Below are positions 55,026-64,000 of a DNA stretch of 64,000 nt, one piece after another (the first letter of the stretch is position 1; every line of letters starts with the position of its first letter). The DNA comes from Drechmeria coniospora. Lineage: Eukaryota; Ascomycota; Sordariomycetes; Hypocreales; Ophiocordycipitaceae. The notes under the pieces are model-generated. The model made no database searches. It worked only from the letters and a program-made list of their open reading frames with translations, and was not told the origin of the DNA. The stretch is taken from NCBI RefSeq assembly GCF_001625195.1, contig NC_054389.1:5080520-5144519 (forward strand), in the 5' to 3' direction. Position numbers and translations under genes: made by a program.

Positions 55026-56806
55026 ATGGCGACCAACGGCAACTTCGCTCATCAGGAGCAGTACAAGAGCCCTGCCGACCAGTATCCTTCCGCCCCCGCC
55101 TCCGCCGATGGCACCCCCAACGCTGCGGGAAACAGTAACCTCTCCAAGGATGAGGTTGGCTGGTACTTTGTCGAGCAGTACTACACCACCCTGAGCAAGT
55201 CCCCAGAGAAGCTCCACGTATGCTCATCAGAGTCCGTCGAACACGCATGCCATCACAGCTGACCCATTTCGCACTTTTTCAGCTCTTCTACGGCAAGCGT
55301 TCGCAGTTTGTTTACGGCCTCGAGGCCGAGGTTGCCAACGTGTCGGTTGGCCGTCAGGTATGCCTAGTTTTTCTGTCGTGCAGGCGTTGAACGGTCGACA
55401 CCGCTTGCTGACCCTTTGCTGCCAGGCCATCCAAGAGCGCATCAAGCAGCTCGACTTCCAGGACTGCAAGGTTCGCGTTTCCAACGTCGATTCCCAGGCC
55501 ACCTATGACAACATCGTCATCCAAGTCATTGGTGAGACGTCCAACAAAGCGGCCGAGCCCAAGAAGTTCGTCCAGACGTTCGTTCTCGCCCAGCAGCCCT
55601 CGGGCTACTTTGTACTCAACGACATTCTGAGATACATCGACGAGGAGGGTGACGAGGACTCGGCCGACGCGGTTGCCGATGCTCCCGTCGCCGACGAGCC
55701 TGTCACCATGATTCCCGCCGCCCCTGCCGCCGCTTCGGCCGAGGAGGTGCCCGCCCAGAAGGAGGCCCAGAAGAAGGTGACCGGCAAGCTAGATGCCGAC
55801 GCTGTGGACCAGAAACTTCAGGAAGCCAGCAAGATGGAAGCGGCCGGCATCAACGGACACAAGGTGGCGGAGGAGAAGCCTTCCGAGGGCGCCCCGTCCG
55901 TCGACGTGGACGCCACTGCCCAAGAACTCGCCGATGAGGACGCCAAAGAACCCGAGAAGCCTCAGGACCCGACGCCGACGCCGGTCCTGAAGCCGGAGCC
56001 TGCTGCCGAGCCTGCCGCTGCTCCCTCCGAGCCTGCTGCGCCCCCTAAGCCTATGACGTGGGCTAGCCGAGCCGCCGCCGCCGCCGGTCCTCGACCAGTC
56101 GTCCCTCTGCCAAAGACTGCCACCCCACCGGCCCTGAGCCAAAGTCGGGCCCCGGCCCCGGCCCCGGCCCCGACCCCTGCCGCCGCGGGAGCTCCGGTTC
56201 CTACTGCCACGTCGCAGATCAGCGCCCCAGCCCCCGCCGCCGAAACGTCGGCCAAGGAGTCGTCCGGATGGCAGACGGCCGGCGCCGATTCGAAACGTCA
56301 GAACCGGCCGCAGTCCATCTCGGGTAACGTCCCCGAGAAGGAGGGTACGATGGGATACGTCAAGTACGTGACGGAAAAGGTCCAGGATGCAGATCTCCGC
56401 GGTGCCCTCGCCGCCCATGGCGAACTCACCTACTTCGACATCAACCGCTCGAAGGTATGCACCGTTCCCTGTCCGTGACGATCGGCCCGCTAACCAAGGC
56501 CATGGGCAGAACTGCGCCTTCGTCGAGTACAAGACCGTGGAGGGTTACCAGGCAGCCGTCTCGGCCAATCCTCACACGGTCAATGGCGAGAACATCATTG
56601 TTGAGCCTCGGCGCCCCAAATCCACCGCCTATGGCGGCAGCAACTACGGATCTGTTCGAGGCAATGCCTCGGGCCGCGGACGGGGCGGTTTCGACGGCAA
56701 CCGCAACGGTGGGCAGGGCAACTCGCGCGGCAACTTCTCCGGTCAGAACCGCGGCCGTGGCGGTGCGCCTCGTGGTCGCGGAGGCTCACAGGTCAACAAT
56801 GCCTAG
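55026..56806 (+). CDS. nxt3: G3BP-like NTF2/RRM protein (Nxt3/Bre5 family)
   Basis: Four exons, 55026-55217, 55283-55357, 55426-56454 and 56510-56806, give 530 aa. The architecture is that of G3BP: an NTF2-like domain at about 42-165 (V-G-W-Y-F-V-E-Q-Y-Y-T-T-L, L-F-Y-G-K-R-S-Q-F-V, G-Y-F-V-L-N-D-I-L-R-Y). A long Ala/Pro/Glu-rich disordered region follows, then an RRM at about 385-470 (N-C-A-F-V-E-Y-K as RNP1) and an RGG-rich tail. Fungal members partner the Ubp3-type deubiquitinase (Bre5 in yeast, Nxt3 in fission yeast) and associate with stress granules. The splice into exon 4 is set by the RNP1 frame; an upstream AG at 56497-56498 would break it. Confidence 0.88.
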
Positions 56807-59800
56807 GAGAAGCATGCGACGGCAGCAGCACTCGTGATTTGAGAGTCGACATTGTGGGAAAAGGAGACCCCGCCCCCGATGGTAACGCGTCGGTCTGTCT
56901 GACTGCATGTTGGGGCACGCGGCCGTGCGACGGTATTCATTCATACTACGGCTAGGAGGGGGCGAGGAAGGCAAGTGAACAGCAGGTAATTGGTGTTTTG
57001 TTTTCCGAGTCGGAGCCAGAGCCTTGGGGCGGGTCGCCGCCTGCTCCAAGGTCGGGATTGCATCAGGTTTTGATTCTCACTCTTGTTTTCTCACTGCATT
57101 GCGCTGTTTCTTCAATGTGCATTTGGTAGCAGGATTGGGGAGCTGTTGGAGAAGCGTCTGGAGGAGCAGAGCCGAGCCAGTTGCTCTAGCTAGAGTCACG
57201 CGCCGGACTTGGGAGAGGGCGAGAGAATGAGCATGAGATACCGATGGAAAAGGGGGGCGTACATTCATTGCTGGGTACGGAGGACAGTGACGAGAACGAA
57301 CAGGCAAGCACTGCACGGGACCGTTGTCGACGCTCATTGCATTGTTTGGAGAGGGACCAAAGCAGCAAGCCAGCGACGGCCCTCCGCTGGCTAGACTTGA
57401 TTCAATGACGGTGACGGCGGAGGAACTGGGTTGTTCTTGTATTTGAGATTGAACCACCCCAACTGTGGTATGTAGCATAGGGGAGAAGCATGTACGAATT
57501 AACAGCCATTCATACTCCGAACTTGACCGGAGTAGCCGGCCAGACGGGGAGTGAACACGGCGGGGTGTGAGGTACGCATGAGGACGCTGCGCCCGAGACG
57601 GCGGAAGGGTGAGCAAGAGAGAATACGACAGCGTCAATCGTAAAATACGCCGTGTCCAAGTACCTGCCATCGCCCAAAGAAAGAAGAACGGAGCAGGATG
57701 ACCCACGAGAGCACAGATAGGAGCTCGAGGACGACGTTCGGCGGGGCACCAAGTAAGGCGCAGTGGTCAGGTGTAACAGGGGGCGAGACGCGGGAAGGAA
57801 CCTTTGTCCGGTCAGATCCTGCAACTGGCCATATCCTCTCGCCTAGCAGCACAACACGTCGTCTGCTGTCTGCCGGGGGGGGGGGGGGGGATCGGTTGTA
57901 TTGTTGGAGACGCCGACACATGGCATCAGGCCCCCTTTGTGCGACCTTCCGGCAGGACTAGGAGGCGAGTGGTGGGTTCTTTGGGACAACACAACTTGGC
58001 CCTCGGTCAAGCGAACCAGGAAGAGTCCAGAAGTACATCTAGGGCCATTTGGTCAGCAACAGTCCGTACCAAGGAAGAAAAGGCAATACAACTATGGTCG
58101 TGCGATCAACATGCATCGGTCAAACGGTGAACGGCGGGGACCTTCTCGAAGCAGTGGAGACTCGCCGAAGCGCGACAGACAGTCCCCACCAGCAGGGATG
58201 GCTTCCCGCGGGGACGAGCAAGTGTACAACTACAAGTACTGTACGGACATGTGCTCACTGCTCGTAGAGCAGTTGTCTTCACCACGACAGACACATCTAA
58301 CCCTACGCGTATTGCCTACAGGGCACGAGAGAGACACGGTAGATAGGTCGTCGAACGAGCATGGCCATGCGCACGAGTGCATACAGTGCATCGACGGTGT
58401 ATGCAACCAGGACGCGGTCGGTGCGAGGTGGTCGATGGATATGCCCAGGTTTTGTGTGCCGAGCATCCGTGGAAGGGTCACACGACGGTTGGCGAGCCCG
58501 AACGATGGATAATATGAAAGAGATGCGCTCTTGGCATGTTGTTGGTGAAGAATTGGTAGGTACCAGACAGATGATTACTTGGCTCGAGCTCGTCCAAGGG
58601 CCACGGTACAGGTTGCTTCCTCCCAAACCTGCACATCCATCCTTGATGTACATGAGGGTACCCTTGCCGGTGGCAGGCCTGCACCCTGCGCTCGTACATA
58701 GGCTGCATTGCCTCGCACGCGACCGTCGACAGCGAAGCCGCAGATGGTTGTCTATCGGTTGGTGAAGGTTTTGGCTGGCGGGAGTGCTGAGTCGCAGGGA
58801 GGAGACGGAAGATAATCCAGAGCACAGAGCCCAGGCGGGGTGTGTGTATGGGCGGAAGTAAAGTATCGGTAAGTACATTGCCGATGCAAAAAATAATAAG
58901 GCCGACGAAGGAGTATCCCATCATGTTGGTAGCGAGAGCGCTGGTGGAGGAAGGGGGGGGGGGTGGCGTGTACGCATTAGCAACAAAAGCGAGCAATAAT
59001 ATTTTTTGCTCTGGCCGTCGGTGCGAGCAGGGGAAAACCACGACGACGGGTGGACCAGCGATAGTTCGGTCTCTCTCGGAGTTCGTCCGCCGAGGTGCAC
59101 GGAATCTGTGTTCGTTGCCACCTGAGCATGACGGGGGGGGGGGGGGGGGGTCTTGGTGCATATTCAGGCACGTACACCTACCTACATGAGAATGCGACTG
59201 CGTATTTGCGGGTTTATCAAGGACACCAACCTGGAGGCCTTTCTTTGCTTTTCCATGCATCTCTTCCCAGCGACGTCATTTTTTCTTTTATTTTTGTATC
59301 TATTGGAAAGGGTTTACAAGGGAAACGAACGGGGGAGATCAGATCTGGAGCGCTCGTCCTCGTACAACGTCTTCTTCGTACACGCCGCAGGACGAGTATA
59401 AGTACTAAGTTAGCAAGTATTACAAGTGCTCCGAACAAGCTCTACACTCCGTAAATGGCACATGTTATACGTACTAGTGCTGCACGTACGGTGTACGAAA
59501 ATAGACTCATGGTGGATGTCCTAGCTTTTCCAAAGGCGGCATGTTGGCCCGCTGAATGAGAAATCATAAGGCATAAACCGCGGTGCAACGAATTTCCAAT
59601 TGGATGCAACGGCCATCGAGCAATGATGGCAGCCGAGGTCGAAGGTTGAAGGAGTCTGGAGCAAAAGTTCCAAGCGAGAGACAGGGGTCGAGGGGTGACC
59701 AGCCAGGGGCGGCGCCCACCCCTCAGAATCCGGTACCTGTTAGCACGCAGTTGTACTCCCTACAGTACATGTACTAACAAGACACCTGCAGTACAGTAGG

Positions 59801-62190
59801 TGTCTTGTAAGTACTTATGAGAACCGTAGATACCGAGTATAAATGTAGTTCTATCCCAGTGCACCATGTATCCCTCGTATGGATGACGCAGAGACAGAGT
59901 GCCTACTCACATGTACTTGTAGCAGTAGAGGGGTGGCCGCAGGACGCTGGGCAGGCGTTCTTCCTTTCCCCACGGGCCGCAATTACTGAACATGGTCCTT
60001 TTGGGTCCTTTTGGCCGCCTTGGGCTTGCTTGGTACAGAAGCACAGCCAAAGGCAAAGATATGGAGATGAGGAACGAGAGATGTGATACGATGGCAGATA
60101 TCCCGGCAGCTTCAGTTGGACGACGATTATCCGACCAGCAGGACCTGACGGTGCAAAAGAAGGCGCGCACGGCGTCGAATCGTCGCCATCTGTACATCTT
60201 CGTATGCGATGCCATAACGCGGTGAAGGGTCTTGGTGGTGGAAAGAGCAGCCTCGAACGGACCTGCCGATGCGATGGGGAGACTCCAGCTTCTGCAGCAG
60301 CTGGCAGGCACGATAGCGCAAGGTCTGCACGTCAAGGAGGAGCCACTGCTTCCAGTAATCTTCACCATCACTTTTTTACTATTGCTTCACTTCCTCGCTC
60401 AGAGTTCTCACGGCTTCAACCACGGGTCATGGCCTGTCTGCCTGCCTGCCTGCCTGCCTGCCTCCAGCCTGCACCCGTTCCATCAGCTAAAACCAGTGGG
60501 AACCACCGCGCAATGTCACCCTCAGTGTGTGACCGCTGAGGTGGGAACCAGCTTTGCCTCGGCGTATTTTCAAGCCATCATTCTCGCCGCTCGTATGCCG
60601 AAGAGCGCGCATTGAAACGCACGATGATCCCAGGGGTACGGCATGACGCATGCACCTTCCATTGCGCCCGGGTACTTGTCCTGATCCTGCTCCAGATCCA
60701 AGCCGTCGTCGCCCACACGACGGAGGTCCGGCTCTCTCCGACTTGCATTGTCTCACGCTGTGGCGTGGCACCTACCAGCTGCGGATTAGCGCATGAGCAT
60801 GCTGTTGGGTCTCCCCGCCCGATACTACTGATACGTATATTTCTACCTAATAGCTGCCTGTTACTGCTGACGTGGGTCACCTCCCCTCCAACCCAGTATT
60901 AGCGCTCCAGCACACGCTCGGACAAGACGGTGATTACAACCACCACTCGGCACGCAAGTATACACAGCAGTGCTGGTACAGGCAGTCGGTACAAATACCC
61001 GGACCGCTTTCGGACCGTCGCGCTTGGCCACTATTGCTGCTTACAGGCTCCACCTTGGTTTGCGTCCTGCTCTTCGCCCTCAACGGCGCTGCTCCCCGTT
61101 CGTTCGCCATCGAGTTCCTCCCCTCTCGGTCGAGCACGAGGCAAGAACGCTTGCAACAAATCAGCACCGAGAGCTTGACGTTCATTGTTGCTCGTCCATC
61201 TTATCTCACGCTCTTCTCTATTTTCATCTCTGGTCGAGGTTAAAAAACGGACTTGGTGCTCGAAGATCCGGTGCCCAATCGCAGCTTCTCCTAGCCTTAT
61301 GTCTTGGTGGACCGCTGGTGTCACTTCCTCACCACCCCCCTCTCAGCAGCCTGTCATGCTCAATCTCAATGGTCTACTCGTGACGAGTCCTTGCACTGAG
61401 TACATATAGAATTACCCACGCCCTTCTTTTTCCACTCTCGGTCCAGAGCCGCTGACCTGGCTGTGCTCCACAACCGGCATCACCTTGGATCGTCCGACAC
61501 GACAGGGAGCCTTGCATCTACGACCATCATCCAACGTCACGACTTGAGACACCCCTCCCCGGTAACGTACATTAGGTCAGAATTTCTGTTCATCTGCCGT
61601 TGCGGCGCCGCTGGTCCTCCCGCTCCGCCCTTTTGCCTTTGCTTTGGCCTGACGCACCGTTCCGCACCCTTTTCGATCCCACGATTCCTCCGCACCCCGT
61701 ACGTAACCATACGCTTACAACCGTACTTGCACTTACATTACATGCCCAGTACTACCCACTTCGACCGTGTCCTGGTACTGGCATCATCACAACCTTCCGG
61801 TTACAGTTCATGTCTCGGCTCTTTGGCCCATACCTACTTATCGCCGTTCCCACCTGGCAGGCCCAAACCCGCACTCGCTCTCGTACAGCACTTTTGATGT
61901 TTCATCAGCACTAGCAAAAGAGCCTCCGCACTGTAACCACGTCACCTTGATTGCGCAAACACCCCTTCGCCTTCGCTCGTCGCCCTCTCCAACCTGCTTT
62001 GACGTGAAGTGGGCCGTGATGAGCACATATTTCGTCGACTCCTTCGGCGGAGACTCTGTTAGGACGAGGCCTGCTTGTGAGTCCCACGTTCGCACGCTAG
62101 CTGTTGTCAAACTGACTTCTCCCGCTCTTCCCTGCAGCCCCTTCCGACGGAGTCGTCAGCCGTCGGCGCATATAGGGCTGCCGGTTCCCC
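56807..62190. other. Long intergenic region (5.4 kb)
   Basis: The largest spacer in the window. No gene could be supported. It holds long G runs at 57875-57890 (16), 58953-58963 (11) and 59133-59150 (18), palindrome words at about 59395-59490 and 59750-59815, and a CTGC/CCTG tetramer repeat at about 60437-60464. Open frames of 190-260 codons exist on the minus strand (57077-57706, 58478-59260). They either lack an ATG start or are proline runs read from the G tracts. The stretch before 62191 is a pyrimidine-rich leader. Confidence 0.4.
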
Positions 62191-63585
62191 ATGGATCCCC
62201 GCGACCCGTCCGCCGACAATGGACCATCATACGCCGATACCACGCCGCCTCTCCGGCGGCGGTACTCCATGGAGGAGGACATGCGCTATAACCGCATCAT
62301 GATTGCACCCCGTCGCAGCCCGTCCCGGCCACCACCGTACCGGTCTAGCTCTCCGGGGCGAGCCGATGCCGGTCAGATTCAAGAGCTCACACTGCGAAGC
62401 AAGGGCCGAAGGGGAAGCGGGTCGGCCACAGCTGCTCACGCCGACATGCATCGCGACGGAGCCGAGGAAGGCCCCGAGCCATTGCCGGACTATTGGAGCG
62501 CCGTGAGCATCGAAGGAGTCTTCGCCAAGAAACATGAAATCGAGCACACGATCAAGAGAGCCGAAGACCGCCACTGGCACGACGTCTTTGTCTCCCTCAA
62601 CGGAACCGCTCTGAACGTCTACAATGCGAAGAAGGACTGGGGATGGGGTAAGACCAGGGACGGCCCTACCATATCACCCGACAACCCTCCGTGGGTGAGG
62701 AAATCGAAACTGGAAAAGAGCTACAGCCTGCTGCATGCAGACGCCGGAATAGCTGCCGACTACGACAAGTAAGGTCTCTCCTTCTCACAGCGTTGTCTCG
62801 CCCCATCCGCCGGATCGGCATCACCATTGGCGTGACGACGGACGTGAGCGCTGACAACTTGTGTGTGTAGACGCCGCTACGTCATCCGAATACGGGCGGA
62901 GACGGATCAGTTCCTACTTTCTTGCATCGAGCTAAGCACCTTTGTGAAGTGGCTTGAGTGTTTGTTTGCAGCCATCGACGTAGCCGCGCCCATCGACGAC
63001 CGGGATTTCCCCCGCGATATGTCCATCCCACGTATCCAGCGAGTTCGTTGGTTTCAGGGCCAGTCGCCTGCGCTTCCGGGCTATACGGCCACGGCATCCG
63101 CAGAATCTGACAGCCAACCACCGGACCGGGATTCTTCCTCTGGGGTTCTAGCGCGAACGACATCGCGACCTTCCGAGCTGTCGTCCGAGCCTGATCCATC
63201 AGCGGCAGAACGACTTCCCCAACCGTCTCACCCGCTGCCGTCGACCCTCGCCGGTCAGAATGAGATGCGTGGGCCGCCCCGGATGGAAAGACCCCGCCGA
63301 ATGAGCACGACAACGTACTCCAACGTGTCGATCGATCCGCACACGGGAAAGTGGTTCCCCGAGCATAGGTGGTCGAGTGCTCACGACCTACTCTACGCCA
63401 AGCTCTGTTATAGCAACCTTCTCTTCAGGAGCCCTCGCAAGTCCAACTACATCATTAGTAAGGGCAAGCAGTGGTACGTCGACTGGAAGACGGGAAAGAT
63501 GGTCCGTGTTCTCCCACCGAACTACGGAGAGATCGACTACTTTGGGCCATGGCAAGTCATCCATACCGAAAACTCGAGAATCTAG
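62191..63585 (+). CDS. PH-domain protein
   Basis: Two exons, 62191-62768 and 62871-63585, give 430 aa. A pleckstrin-homology domain spans about 100-240. It starts at S-I-E-G-V-F-A-K-K-H, continues with W-H-D-V-F-V-S-L-N-G-T-A-L-N-V-Y and, after the splice, R-R-Y-V-I-R-I-R-A-E-T-D-Q-F-L-L, and ends with the helix bearing the invariant Trp (F-V-K-W-L-E-C-L-F-A-A-I-D). The flanks are Ser/Pro/Arg-rich. A second ordered region near the C-terminus (W-F-P-E-H-R-W-S-S-A-H-D-L-L-Y, W-Y-V-D-W-K-T-G) has no name I know. Phosphoinositide or membrane binding is inferred from the PH fold; no partner domain points to a pathway. The ATG at 62191 is the first in frame. Confidence 0.8.
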
Positions 63586-64000
63586 ATTTGTCGATCGGTT
63601 GCAGATGTCCAAGCGATCTAGTATCGATCCCATCCGTCATTTTCGGTTGCGACAGTTCGCATCTCGAAGAATCCATTTTTGCAAGTTTGCCCAAGTGTCG
63701 AACGAGATTGAATGCTATCCGCTATTTTCTACCCCCATGGTGGAGTTTGGGGAGTTTTATACCCCGTCAGCCATAGATATGACCTGGAGATGAACGATGA
63801 ACTTGACTCGGACAGGGCTCGGACCTGGACGCGGAATTTACTATTCGTCGATTATACCACTGGAATCCTCTTCATATATTAGGGCCATCGCCTGGAACTT
63901 TGGGTTGTGACGCACGTCGATAAAGGAATAGTTGCTTAGGTGGCAGCCCCAATCGTTGGTGGCATCAGGAACCAGGAGCCGCAGATGAAGTCGAATTTCC
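63586..64000. other. 3' flank of the PH-domain gene
   Basis: 415 bp to the window end; short open frames only. Probably the 3' untranslated region and spacer. Confidence 0.35.

Noticed and set aside
57077..57706. 209-codon minus-strand frame
   Set aside because: Starts at GTG, not ATG, no domain and biased composition; probably chance.
58478..59260. 260-codon minus-strand frame with an ATG and P-P-P-P runs
   Set aside because: The proline runs are the complement of poly-G tracts. There is no domain, several overlapping frames exist, and one hydrophobic stretch alone is not enough.
1..64000. CRISPR arrays, bacterial operons or riboswitches
   Set aside because: Spliceosomal introns throughout show a eukaryotic nuclear sequence; no regularly spaced direct repeats with unique spacers were seen.
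1..64000. A secondary-metabolite or other functional gene cluster
   Set aside because: The genes are unrelated core functions with independent orientations; no polyketide, peptide synthetase, terpene or P450 genes are present.

Overview
This window comes from the nuclear genome of a filamentous ascomycete, most likely a sordariomycete of the Hypocreales type. The reasons are mostly short introns (48-102 bp) with GT-AG ends and CTAAC/CTGAC-like branch sites, pyrimidine-rich 5' leaders, moderately high GC, and proteins that read like filamentous-fungal orthologs. Twenty-one protein-coding genes could be modelled exon by exon; in nearly all of them the exon phases close exactly. The assignments rest on my recognition of families, not on a search.

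Layout, left to right. 2951-11823 holds three plus-strand genes: a Bni4-like bud-neck scaffold, tRNA-dihydrouridine synthase 1 and a DGAT1-type acyltransferase. 12046-14475 holds two minus-strand membrane-protein genes (Ste14-type isoprenylcysteine methyltransferase, TMEM170-like). A tRNA-derived SINE with a 7-bp target-site duplication lies at about 15050-15527. It is followed by a Pex8-like peroxin gene (15717-17798), a decayed gene for a secreted cysteine-rich protein (17829-18783) and a Ser/Gly/Asp/Tyr tandem-repeat protein gene (21357-22318). 22581-35367 is the densest part: PI-specific phospholipase C, NRDE2, 3-ketodihydrosphingosine reductase, Urb2 and Mic10. Next come a small single-pass membrane protein, an unnamed conserved fungal protein and a C2H2 transcription factor whose first intron is about 1.2 kb. 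48004-56806 carries triosephosphate isomerase, U1-70K, Mrt4 and a G3BP-like NTF2/RRM protein. The window ends with a PH-domain protein (62191-63585).

The genes do not form an operon or a biosynthetic cluster. They are core cellular functions: RNA metabolism (DUS1, NRDE2, URB2, MRT4, U1-70K, G3BP-like), lipid and membrane metabolism (DGAT1, TSC10, PLC1, STE14), organelle biogenesis (PEX8, MIC10) and glycolysis (TPI1). They are arranged in head-to-head, tail-to-tail and tandem pairs.

The long spacers (1-2950, 18.8-21.3 kb, 39.3-43.7 kb, 56.8-62.2 kb) show no convincing coding. They contain homopolymer G/C runs, triplet and tetramer microsatellites, and recurrent islands of overlapping palindromes built from GTAC and TACGGAGTA/TACTCCGTA. 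I did not see a new defence, secretion or biosynthetic system. The most interesting items are the SINE with its expanded tRNA-like head, the palindrome islands, the long intron of the C2H2 gene, the GC-AG intron in PLC1, the decayed secreted-protein gene and the unnamed conserved protein at 38138-39300.
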